DNA of 64,000 nt from Hymenobacter telluris. GTDB lineage: Bacteria > Bacteroidota > Bacteroidia > Cytophagales > Hymenobacteraceae. Position 1 is the first letter of the stretch; the number at the start of each line of letters is the position of its first letter. The notes under the pieces were generated by a model. The model made no database searches. It saw only the letters and a program-made list of their open reading frames with translations, and was not told where the DNA came from. The stretch covers positions 178,384 through 242,383 of the forward strand of contig NZ_JAFLQZ010000007.1 of the NCBI RefSeq assembly GCF_017313265.1. Reading direction: 5' to 3'. A program made the position numbers and the translations under genes. Below, in pieces: positions 16,943-24,254 of this stretch.

Positions 16943-18153
16943 TTCTGTAGATACTGATATACTTCCGGGTTGCTGAGTAGGGTGCCGTGGTGCAGCTTCG
17001 GGAAAATGCGGGTGCTGATTTGCTGCTCCGGAGGCAGGCCTGGGTCGCCGAACACACGCCCCAGGGCGCTGCCAGCTCCTACAAGGCCGTCGCCGAAATA
17101 ATCGTGAAGGGCTGAGTTGGCAGACTTCAGCAGGGAACCAACCAGTACGTGGTAACGGACGCCAGGTAGGGGCGGTACCAGCGTCCGGGGCGGAAACAGG
17201 TCGTTGGCGTGCGGGTCCTGCCAGTCCTCATCCACCAGAATAGCGTGCCGCAGGTCTTTGATGCCGTTGCTGCGCTTATCTATCAGACCGCTGATGAACC
17301 GGGTGGGGCGCAAATTGATTTTGCGCAAGACCACCGACGTGAAATGGCTGTTCTGCTCTAAAAACGAACCGTCGTTGGGCACCCCAATCAGAAACACATG
17401 GCGTAGGTGCGGCAGCCAGCTATTAGTTTCGGCTGGCGCGGTACCACTGCCCGAAGCCGCCGGGCGTGATGCGTAATAGCCCGCACTACGGATAACGAGC
17501 CCCCCCATACTATGGCCCACTAGCGTTAAGTCGCCGATGGCATGGGGGAACGTGGTCAGCAACTCGGTTAGTAAGGCGTGTAGGCGTTGGCCGTTTTCGG
17601 AGATGTGCAAGCCAGTATTATAGCGCAAATACAGGCAGTTGGCGCCGGTATCCTGCTGTAAGCGGGGCCCGTAGCGCAAGCCGTCTGGTGAACCCGCCTG
17701 CCAGATAACTTCGTCGCCCATGAGGCCGTGCAGGAATACTACGGTTTTACGCGGGCGTCCGTCTGGGGTGGGCTGCAAGCCAAGCGAAGTCACGGGTACA
17801 TCGGCGGCGTGGCGGCGGAAGCTCATCTGGATAGCCCGCCGGTCGTTACGCTCGGCCAACTGGTCGCCGAAAGCGCCATTTAGAATAGGAAGCGTGAAAT
17901 GCCGGTTGGCTTGGCCGGTGCGGTACAGATAGTCGGCAGCATTGAACGGCGCTGCCGCGGCCCGGCCAACCACTGCGGCGGCCCGTTGCCAGCGTGAAGG
18001 CTGTTTGCCGGGTTGCGAATTGGCAGCGTTGGCATCAGAAGTAGGCAGGTCGTCGGTCACGGGGCAAGGCGTTGCAAGTAAGTGGCAGGGCACTGGCGCA
18101 TAAGATACATGGTAGTCAATAAGCAGAGCGCCGCTGAATAGGGTAACAACCAT
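16921..18153 (-). CDS. Lipase/esterase-like alpha/beta-hydrolase
   Basis: A 410-residue protein from ATG 18153; the frame extends to 18180, but that overlaps the terminator of the upstream gene. The fold shows TVVFLHGLMGDEVIW (oxyanion) and the elbow LVGHSMGGLVIRSAGYY with an intact Ser. A C-terminal His fits the KLHHGTLL segment. The pattern recalls PGAP1-like and triacylglycerol-lipase-like enzymes. An N-terminal hydrophobic stretch may anchor it. The last residues (QVTGDR) and the stop are encoded by three 7-bp repeat units (CAGGTGA on this strand). Confidence 0.8.
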   Translation of the reverse strand: MVVTLFSGALLIDYHVSYAPVPCHLLATPCPVTDDLPTSDANAANSQPGKQPSRWQRAAAVVGRAAAAPFNAADYLYRTGQANRHFTLPILNGAFGDQLAERNDRRAIQMSFRRHAADVPVTSLGLQPTPDGRPRKTVVFLHGLMGDEVIWQAGSPDGLRYGPRLQQDTGANCLYLRYNTGLHISENGQRLHALLTELLTTFPHAIGDLTLVGHSMGGLVIRSAGYYASRPAASGSGTAPAETNSWLPHLRHVFLIGVPNDGSFLEQNSHFTSVVLRKINLRPTRFISGLIDKRSNGIKDLRHAILVDEDWQDPHANDLFPPRTLVPPLPGVRYHVLVGSLLKSANSALHDYFGDGLVGAGSALGRVFGDPGLPPEQQISTRIFPKLHHGTLLSNPEVYQYLQNQVTGDR

Positions 18154-18160
18154 CTGCAAC

Positions 18161-18199
18161 AAAAAAACTCCCGCTGCCAATGGGTATCAGCAGCGGGAG
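18161..18199 (-). terminator. Intrinsic terminator of the T9SS cargo gene
   Basis: CTCCCGCTGC at 18168-18177 pairs with GCAGCGGGAG at 18190-18199. On the minus strand it is followed by seven T (18167-18161). It lies after the gene at 18226 and before the start of the esterase gene. Confidence 0.88.
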
Positions 18200-18225
18200 C
18201 AATACGAAAGCAGGCTTAAAGCAAA

Positions 18226-19200
18226 CTACTCAACCATCAGCTTACGAGTGAGCGGGCCTTCTGGTGTGCGCAGGTTCAGCAGATACACGCCCGCGGGCAG
18301 GCCCTTTAGCTCCAGCGGGCGGCCCGCTGCCAAGCTGCTAGGAGCGGCGGCCGCTGTCCGTACAATGCGGCCGGTAGCATCGGTGATGCTGTAAGGAGCC
18401 GTGGCCACGGCTGGGCGGCTGGGCGAGGCCAACCGGAATTCGCCGGAAGCACTGGGGTTTGGATACACCGTGAGAGCCGCGGCCAGCGCGGGGTTTTGCG
18501 TGGAAGCCACCACGCCGTTCATCGTCACGTCGTCGACGGTAAGGATGGTGCCGACAGTACGGACCTCACCCAGACCCGAAACGAAGCCAATGTGCACAGA
18601 ATCAGGTGCTATGGATGAACGATACGTCAGTGGGATAGTAGCCAAGGTATAGGTTGCGGCCGGCTGCAAACGCAATTCGCCGCTGGCAACGGTTTGCAGC
18701 ACGCCACCCACTGTGCGCGTCAGCGAAACCAAGGCATAAGCCGAGTCAGCCAAGGCGTTGGTGCCCGTGAGCTTGTAGTAGAACTGCATGCTGGCCGCCC
18801 GTGTCGTGAAAGGCAAACCTCCTACCGTACTGATTTGCCGCTCATCCAGCACATCAATAGCCTCATCGGCTGATACCGTGCCCAACACTACGCCGCCGGG
18901 TATTGGCCCAAGCAATCCGCTGAGGAGAAAGTCGGTCTTGGTTTCCATTTTGGCGGCAAAAGCCCCCGTACGGCTACTGGCATCCTTGGAGGTGGTAACC
19001 GTTGAATAAAGGGCCCCGAAAAGCGGATTCGACTTAATTGCCTCATCGATGGTAGTCCAGTTCTGAGGAACCTCAAGGGTGTTGCGCGTTACCCAGGTAT
19101 CGAAGGTACCGCCTGGTACGGTGGCTACCTGAGCGGAGGCAGTTGTGGTGGTCAGCAAACTAGCAGCCGTGGCTGCTAAGGCGAGTAAGGTTGCTTTCAT
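18226..19200 (-). CDS. Secreted protein with a type IX secretion C-terminal signal
   Basis: A 324-residue protein with a signal peptide (MKATLLALAATAASLL...ASAQ). The body (about 25-235) starts GGTFDTWVTR and looks like the carbohydrate-binding-like jelly-roll domain often seen in T9SS cargo; it contains VDDVTMNG near its end. The last 80 residues are a type A T9SS sorting domain: VYPNPS, YSITDATGRIVR, LPAGVYLLNLRT, ending in LTRKLMVE. Such proteins are exported to the cell surface or medium and the C-terminal domain is removed. The ligand is unknown. It has its own terminator. Confidence 0.87.
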   Translation of the reverse strand: MKATLLALAATAASLLTTTTASAQVATVPGGTFDTWVTRNTLEVPQNWTTIDEAIKSNPLFGALYSTVTTSKDASSRTGAFAAKMETKTDFLLSGLLGPIPGGVVLGTVSADEAIDVLDERQISTVGGLPFTTRAASMQFYYKLTGTNALADSAYALVSLTRTVGGVLQTVASGELRLQPAATYTLATIPLTYRSSIAPDSVHIGFVSGLGEVRTVGTILTVDDVTMNGVVASTQNPALAAALTVYPNPSASGEFRLASPSRPAVATAPYSITDATGRIVRTAAAAPSSLAAGRPLELKGLPAGVYLLNLRTPEGPLTRKLMVE

Positions 19201-19357
19201 AAATGAAAAGGAAGTTGGAAAGGAAGATGGAGAGTAGTTCTAGGGTGATTAGTTACCTCACAGAGCACTATAATAGATGATGTAAGATTGCCGTTGGTTG
19301 TATTACAGCGGGTTAAATTTAGCTATATTATATACTGACTGTGGAGTATGATGGTTG

Positions 19358-20206
19358 CTAATTGGTTGGCGTACTGGGTTTTCGGGCCGTGGTGAGTGCC
19401 GCCAGCAACCCCACTACAAAGCCAGTGAGCAAGCCTCCGAAATGCGCGGCATTGTCGGTGGTGGGGCCTTCCAGCCCACCTACCAGGCTACCCAGCGCAA
19501 AGTACAGCAGCAGCCCGATGATGCTGGCGCGGTCTTGCCGGCTATGGAAATACGTGCGGGTCAGGAGCAGGGCCAGCAGCAGTGCATACAGCCCGAAAAT
19601 GGCCCCCGAGGCCCCTACCGAGTTGCCACCGCGCGCCAGGTGCCACCACCAACTAGCCACGCTGCCCCCAATGCCGCTTACCACATAAGCGAGCAGCCAC
19701 AGCCAGCGGCCCACTTTTGCTTCGGCCAGCACCCCCAGTAGCAGCAGGGCACTCAGGTTGAGCAGCAGATGGGCCGGGCCGCCATGCAGAAACATGCTGG
19801 TGAACAGCCGCCACGGTTGAGTGGAAATAAGCGGAGAATAGTTGGAGCCCCAAGCCACCAAATCGGCACTGGCCGGCGACCAAAGGGTAACGCCGCTCAA
19901 TCCCATCAGCAGAAACACGAGCAGGTTGGCCAGCACCAGCAAAGGCGTGAAGAAGTAGCCCGGCCGTGGCCACAGCACACTTCGCACTACTCGTCTTAGC
20001 CGCTGCCAAGCGCTGTTGGCCGGTTCCGGCGCAGGCGCAGCCGGCGCGGCGGTCGGCTGGGGCAACTCAGCCGGAATCAGGCCGCGGCGCTGTAGTTCCC
20101 GCACGGCCGCATCGGCTACGGCGGCCGAGTAACGCGCCCCGTGCTGGGCCAGAAAGAGTAGCTCAGCGTCGGTTTTATCGGAGAAAGGGTCGGGAGAAGC
20201 GGCCAT
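19358..20206 (-). CDS. Rhomboid-family intramembrane serine protease
   Basis: A 282-residue membrane protein from ATG 20206 (MAASPDPFSDKTDAELL); the longer frame to 20329 runs across a terminator region. Residues 1-45 form a cytoplasmic module shared with the upstream gene. After a Pro/Ala linker the rhomboid core has six or more membrane helices: HGGPAHLLLNLSAL, catalytic Ser200 in NSVGASGAIFGLY, and catalytic His255 in AAHFGGLLTGF. These enzymes cut membrane proteins within or near the bilayer. The substrate is unknown. Confidence 0.92.
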   Translation of the reverse strand: MAASPDPFSDKTDAELLFLAQHGARYSAAVADAAVRELQRRGLIPAELPQPTAAPAAPAPEPANSAWQRLRRVVRSVLWPRPGYFFTPLLVLANLLVFLLMGLSGVTLWSPASADLVAWGSNYSPLISTQPWRLFTSMFLHGGPAHLLLNLSALLLLGVLAEAKVGRWLWLLAYVVSGIGGSVASWWWHLARGGNSVGASGAIFGLYALLLALLLTRTYFHSRQDRASIIGLLLYFALGSLVGGLEGPTTDNAAHFGGLLTGFVVGLLAALTTARKPSTPTN

Positions 20207-20288
20207 GCGTAGGGCAGGGGAGAGAAACCGGATTATCCAGGTGGCAAGGCCATCCGGCATCCGGTAGCTGTTCCAACAATTCCCAGCC

Positions 20289-20339
20289 CAAAAAAGCACC
20301 GCCGGGGTTGCCCGCCGCAGAACGGGCAACCCCGGCGGT
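20289..20339 (-). terminator. Intrinsic terminator
   Basis: A 17-bp perfect stem (20298-20314 with 20323-20339, core CCGCCGGGGTTGCCCG) followed on the minus strand by six T. It ends the gene at 20398 before the rhomboid gene. Confidence 0.9.
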
Positions 20340-20397
20340 AAGCCTGACGGCTTGGCGGCTGTTTTCAGTTAGGCAGAGCTAGTGGTCTGCTGGTTTG

Positions 20398-21255
20398 TCA
20401 GGGTGCTTGAATCACCATGCGGCGCATCTGGTTGAGCTGCTGCTCGCGGCTAAGCAACGATTCGCGCATGTGGGTGGCAGAATCGCGCAAACTGAGGATG
20501 TTCGGGTCGAGGATGGGCTGGTCGTTTTGGGCGTGGCGGGCTACCTCCTGAAGCGTTTTGATGCGCAGGTAGGCGGCGCGGCGCATCAGGTTCATGCGCT
20601 CGGCCAGCACCGGCGTCAGGCTGTGGTCATACACCAGGGCCTTGGTCAGGCGGCGCCACTCTTCTACCACTACGGGGGCTTGGGCGGCCAAACCGGCATC
20701 GGTAGCGTTGCCGTTGAGCTTACTGAACAGGTAAGTGGATTGGTTTTCGGCGTTCCAGTAGCGGGTAGCCAGTATCCGGTAGCGGCGGGTGGCGGAGGTG
20801 TCTTCGGTGCGCTCGGCCGCCGTTAGCTGGCGCATTTCCTGGGCAATCTGGGTGCGGGTCAGGGAATCGAAAGTGGGAATAAGGTGCGTTTCCACCGTTT
20901 CCAGCACAATGGGCTTCTCCTCTGCTGGCTGCACGGCCAGGGTTTGCGCCGCCTTGCTTTGCAGGTTGTTCCAGTACAGAATGCCCCCAATCAGCAGCAC
21001 GGCCAGCACCGCCACCCACGGAGCAGGGCGTTGCCAGAGAGCGGGTTCCGGTGCTTCCTCCTCGTAAGCCGGCAGGCGGTTTTCGTGGCGGCGGGGCTCA
21101 GGTTGAGTGGGCTCGGGACTGATGCCGCGGCGGCGCAGTTCCCGGAGGGCAGCCACAATCAGGTCGGGATGGTAGAGGTCGGGGTGCTGCGCCAGAAACA
21201 GCAGCTGCGCGTCGGTTTTTTCGGTGAGGGAATTGGCGGAGGATAAATCGGACAT
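20398..21255 (-). CDS. Single-pass membrane protein sharing the rhomboid gene's N-terminal module
   Basis: A 285-residue protein from ATG 21255 (MSDLSSANSLTEK). Residues 10-45 (TEKTDAQLLFLAQHPDLY...AALRELRRRG) align closely with the N-terminus of the neighbouring rhomboid. A Pro/Glu linker, one membrane helix (WVAVLAVLLIGGILYW, about 90-105) and a largely helical C-terminal domain follow. That domain would lie outside the cytoplasm if the N-terminus is inside. I do not recognise the C-terminal family. Same strand and adjacency suggest it works with the rhomboid, possibly as substrate or partner (inference). Confidence 0.75.
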   Translation of the reverse strand: MSDLSSANSLTEKTDAQLLFLAQHPDLYHPDLIVAALRELRRRGISPEPTQPEPRRHENRLPAYEEEAPEPALWQRPAPWVAVLAVLLIGGILYWNNLQSKAAQTLAVQPAEEKPIVLETVETHLIPTFDSLTRTQIAQEMRQLTAAERTEDTSATRRYRILATRYWNAENQSTYLFSKLNGNATDAGLAAQAPVVVEEWRRLTKALVYDHSLTPVLAERMNLMRRAAYLRIKTLQEVARHAQNDQPILDPNILSLRDSATHMRESLLSREQQLNQMRRMVIQAP

Positions 21256-21404
21256 AGCAGAATGGAAAACGGATAAGAGAGCGTTGCCCTCCAAGTTCTG
21301 GAAAAGCCCCCGGACTACCATACGCCCTCTGCCAACGCGGCGGGCCGCTCCCCGTATAGCCCTTTACTGCTCTCCCATATCCACTCATCGAACCGAATAC
21401 GGCT

Positions 21405-21710
21405 ATGAACCAACCAACCGAAAACCCCACCGACGCCAGCAACCTACCCGAAGCCAGCAATTCCCAACCCGCCCAGCGCCAGCCCGAAGGACGCCAGGCT
21501 CCCGGCGGCTCGGATACCGGCAACAATGCCGACGATAACTCCGGCAGCGGCGGCACCGAAGGCGGCCAGGAAATCAAAGGCGCCCGGGTTCGGTCGGGGG
21601 CCCCTAACTACGATGCGCCCGGCAACGCCCAGGACGGCGACGTAGGCGGCAATTCCACCAGCGCCGGCACCGGCGTATCAGGCGGCGAAATCGGCCAAGT
21701 GAATTTGTAG
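21405..21710 (+). CDS. Disordered hydrophilic protein
   Basis: A 101-residue protein without hydrophobic segments, rich in Gly, Asn, Ser, Asp, Glu, Gln and Pro; two stretches are almost entirely Gly/Asn/Ser/Asp. It resembles the next gene in composition and layout (N-terminal Asn/Gln/Pro region, central Gly-rich repeat-like region). No known fold. The start MNQPTEN is the only plausible one. The coding status rests on an open frame with a normal codon pattern, a spaced upstream gap, and a repeat array that begins at its stop codon. Confidence 0.65.
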   Translation: MNQPTENPTDASNLPEASNSQPAQRQPEGRQAPGGSDTGNNADDNSGSGGTEGGQEIKGARVRSGAPNYDAPGNAQDGDVGGNSTSAGTGVSGGEIGQVNL

Positions 21711-21868
21711 GATGATTGGATGAGAGGGTGATTGGGTGAGAGGGTGATTGGATAGTAGTCAACATCCTCATTCCCCACTCAAGCATTCATCCTCTCATCC
21801 AATCACCCTCTCACCCAATCATCCTTTCATCTAACCATCCAATCATCCTCTCTCCCAATCATCCAATC
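21710..21868. repeat. Longest inverted array of 8-bp units
   Basis: Left arm 21710-21755: GGATGATT, GGATGAGA, GGGTGATT, GGGTGAGA, GGGTGATT, GGATAG. Right arm 21785-21868 has about ten units (ATTCATCC, TCTCATCC, AATCACCC, TCTCACCC, AATCATCC, ...). The left arm starts with the last base of the TAG stop; the right arm ends 2 bases before the next ATG. The whole gap is array plus a 30-base loop. Confidence 0.92.
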
Positions 21869-21870
21869 TT

Positions 21871-22146
21871 ATGGCAACCGACCAGCAGAACCCCAACCAG
21901 AACGCCAGCCAGAAAGCTGACGCTGAAAACCAAGCCGACCAGATGAGCACCGGCGGCCGCATTCCGGGGCAAGCCGACCCAGACCCCAAAGCCAGCGGCA
22001 ACCCCGAAGCCACCAGTACCCAAAGCAACATGGGCGACGGCTCGGGCATTCGCGGCAACTACGGCGACGCCGGCCAAACCAACGGCCTTGAAGGTGGCCC
22101 CGATTCCGCTCCCGACGGCAGCCCCGACGACCAGGGCGCCGAGTAA
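21871..22146 (+). CDS. Disordered hydrophilic protein, related to the gene at 21405
   Basis: A 91-residue protein of Gly, Asp, Asn, Gln, Ser, Ala and Pro with no hydrophobic segment and a net negative charge, ending DQGAE. It is similar in style to the preceding 101-residue protein. The ATG follows the repeat array by two bases, so no normal ribosome-binding site is visible between the array and the start; the array would itself be the leader. Function unknown; protective or stress roles are only a guess from composition. Confidence 0.62.
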   Translation: MATDQQNPNQNASQKADAENQADQMSTGGRIPGQADPDPKASGNPEATSTQSNMGDGSGIRGNYGDAGQTNGLEGGPDSAPDGSPDDQGAE

Positions 22147-22158
22147 GCCAAACAAGCT

Positions 22159-22220
22159 AACGGCAGGCATAGAAGCTGGTTTTCCTCCGTATCAGGGAAG
22201 GAAGCCAGCTTCTTGCCGTT
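22159..22220. terminator. Imperfect hairpin, possible terminator
   Basis: AACGGCA (22159-22165) pairs with TGCCGTT (22214-22220), and inside it AGAAGCTGG (22171-22179) pairs with CCAGCTTCT. The stem has a bulge, and only a short T run follows, so termination may be weak. Confidence 0.5.
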
Positions 22221-22255
22221 TCAACAAGCTGCCTTTGCCGTACATTTATAGCCTG

Positions 22256-23560
22256 ATGAGAAGGTTGCTTTCCAAGGCAAGGTGGGCGAAATGGGGTTTG
22301 GTGCTACTGACAATGGCTACCAGTTTTGGCGCTCAGGCCCAGCGAGGCAACCCGCTGCCCCGGTTGCTACGGGCGGATACAATGCATTTCGGGCTGGTGT
22401 TGCGCAACCCGGCTGCGTACCGCGTCCAGATCCTGTACACCCAAATCAACCGCGACGCGCGGGGGCGGCCACACTTTCGCCGGTTCCGGTATGGCGCGTC
22501 GGCGCGGCAGTATTTCTACCCGGCCAGCACCGTGAAGCTGCCAGCGGCGGCCCTGGCCCTGGCCAAGCTGCGGCGGCTGCGCCCCCAGGTGCCCGGCCTC
22601 ACTGCCGCCTCACCGCTCCGGATTGACTCGGCCTTCACCGGCCAGACTCGGGTTGTGCGCGACACGTCGGCTGCTTCGGGGCGGGCCAGTATCGGGCAGT
22701 ATGTGCGCAAGGTGCTGCTGGTAAGCGACAATGACGCGTATAATCGGCTCTATGAGTTTGTGGGGCAGCAGGAGCTGAATGCCGGGGTGCGCCAGCTGGG
22801 GCTGCGCCGGACCCGGCTGGTGCACCGGTTGTCGGTGGGCGACGAGGAGCCCGGTTCGCGCCACACCAATCCGCTGGCATTCTACGCCGATACCGCCCTC
22901 ACCGAACCCCTGTACGTGCAGCCCGCGGCCTATAACGCACAGCCGCTGCCCCGGCTGGCGGCCACCGATTTTCGCATCGGGCAGGCGTATCTGCAAGGCA
23001 GTCAGCGCGTGGAAGGCTCGCTCGACTTTAGCGCCAAAAACAGCTTCCCACTGCCTGAGCAGCAGCAGGTGCTGCAAGCCCTGTTGTTTCCTGAGACGGT
23101 ACCGGCAAAGCGCCGCTTGTCGCTCGCGGAGGCCGACTACCGGTTTCTGTACCGCTACCTGTCCATGCTGCCGGGCGAAAGCCAGGCGCCGCACTACGAT
23201 AGTATCCACTTCCCGGCTACCTACGCCAAGTTTCTGCTTGGCGGGGGCGGGCAGGCACCGCTGCCGCCGGGGGTGCGGGTGTTCAACAAAATCGGGCAGG
23301 CGTATGGCTTCCTGATCGACAACGCCTACGTGGTGGACGTAGAGCACGGCGTGGAATTTCTGTTGGCGGCGGTTATCTACACGAATGCCGACGGGGTACT
23401 CAACGACGACCTTTACGACTACAACACCATTGGTTTTCCGTTTTTGCGCGCCCTGGGTGAGGCCGTGTACGACTACGAGCGGCAGCGCCCCCGGCAGCAC
23501 CCGGCCAACCTGCACCGGTTTCAGCTGGATTATCAGGTAACAGGAGAGGACGCACCCTGA
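22256..23560 (+). CDS. Class A beta-lactamase-like serine hydrolase
   Basis: A 434-residue exported protein (signal near LVLLTMATSFGAQAQ). The frame extends to 22088 through the preceding gene, but ATG 22256 begins the signal peptide. Penicillin-binding/beta-lactamase motifs are present: S91-T-V-K94 (SxxK) in YPASTVKLPAA, SDN at 157-159 in LLVSDNDAYNRLY, and K345-I-G in FNKIGQAYG. It is longer than classical class A beta-lactamases (about 290 residues), so a peptidoglycan-related amidohydrolase role is more likely than resistance. Its stop overlaps the start of the D-Ala-D-Ala dipeptidase gene (TGATG), implying coupled translation. Confidence 0.85.
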   Translation: MRRLLSKARWAKWGLVLLTMATSFGAQAQRGNPLPRLLRADTMHFGLVLRNPAAYRVQILYTQINRDARGRPHFRRFRYGASARQYFYPASTVKLPAAALALAKLRRLRPQVPGLTAASPLRIDSAFTGQTRVVRDTSAASGRASIGQYVRKVLLVSDNDAYNRLYEFVGQQELNAGVRQLGLRRTRLVHRLSVGDEEPGSRHTNPLAFYADTALTEPLYVQPAAYNAQPLPRLAATDFRIGQAYLQGSQRVEGSLDFSAKNSFPLPEQQQVLQALLFPETVPAKRRLSLAEADYRFLYRYLSMLPGESQAPHYDSIHFPATYAKFLLGGGGQAPLPPGVRVFNKIGQAYGFLIDNAYVVDVEHGVEFLLAAVIYTNADGVLNDDLYDYNTIGFPFLRALGEAVYDYERQRPRQHPANLHRFQLDYQVTGEDAP

Positions 23561-24189
23561 TGATCGGTGCTGCCCCCAACCCCTCCAACCCGCCCGTTGT
23601 AGCCAGCCTGGCTGCTTACCGGCAGCAGGTGCAACAAAACCCCCGCCGCCAGCTGGTAAACCTGGCGGACTACGTGCCGGGTGTGCAGCTGGATATTCGG
23701 TACGCCACGGCCGCCAATCTGCTGGGCGAGCCGCTGTACGGCGTGGCCGCGGCGTTTCTGCGGGAACCGGCCGCAGCGGCTTTACGGCAGGTGCAGGCAG
23801 CGCTGGCGGCACAGGGGTTGGGCTTGCTGGTGTTTGATGCCTACCGGCCCTACCGCGTGACGGTGCAGCTCTGGGAGCGGGTGCAGGATGAGACGTACGC
23901 CGCCCCGCCCTGGCGCGGCTCCCGGCACAACCGCGGCTGCTCCGTGGATGTGGCCCTGGTGGATGCAGCCGGCCAGCGCCTGCCCATGCCCACCGACTTC
24001 GACGACCTCACGCCCGCCGCGCATTCAGCTTACGAGCCGGTACCGGCGACGGCCCGCCGCAGCCGGGCGTTGCTGCTGGCCGTTATGGCTCGGTTTGGGT
24101 TTGTCAACTACCCGGCCGAGTGGTGGCATTTCGATTTCGAGGGCTGGCAGGAGTTCGGGCTGTTGGATGTGCCCTTCGAATACTTGTAG
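23560..24189 (+). CDS. D-alanyl-D-alanine dipeptidase (VanX/DdpX type, M15D)
   Basis: A 209-residue zinc peptidase that splits the dipeptide D-Ala-D-Ala. The M15D pattern is visible: His123 and Asp130 in SRHNRGCSVDVAL, Glu187 and His190 in PAEWWHFDFEGW, and the arginine-containing FDAYRPYRV. The N-terminal part (LADYVPGVQLDIRYATAANLLG) is also typical. No signal peptide is seen, which fits a cytoplasmic enzyme recycling the dipeptide. The start overlaps the previous stop by one base, so the two wall-related enzymes form one operon. No vanH or vanA neighbour is present, so vancomycin resistance is not implied. Confidence 0.92.
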   Translation: MIGAAPNPSNPPVVASLAAYRQQVQQNPRRQLVNLADYVPGVQLDIRYATAANLLGEPLYGVAAAFLREPAAAALRQVQAALAAQGLGLLVFDAYRPYRVTVQLWERVQDETYAAPPWRGSRHNRGCSVDVALVDAAGQRLPMPTDFDDLTPAAHSAYEPVPATARRSRALLLAVMARFGFVNYPAEWWHFDFEGWQEFGLLDVPFEYL

Positions 24190-24220
24190 CCCGCCCCGCT
24201 ACGGCGCCGGTATATGTGCG

Positions 24221-24228
24221 TACTTTTG
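24221..24228 (+). promoter_or_regulatory. Possible promoter -7 element before the GH10-like gene
   Basis: TACTTTTG is a perfect TAnnTTTG 26 bases before the ATG at 24255. No TTG occurs at the right distance, so this is tentative. The gene may also be read from the upstream operon. Confidence 0.35.
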
Positions 24229-24254
24229 GGGCCCTCTTTTGCGTTTTCGTGCCG

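Noticed and set aside
22088..22255. Extension of the serine hydrolase into the preceding gene
   Set aside because: A signal peptide starts at ATG 22256, and the extension overlaps another frame and a hairpin.
23560..24189. VanX-type gene as a sign of vancomycin resistance
   Set aside because: No vanH, vanA/B or VanRS-type genes nearby; such dipeptidases also serve wall recycling.
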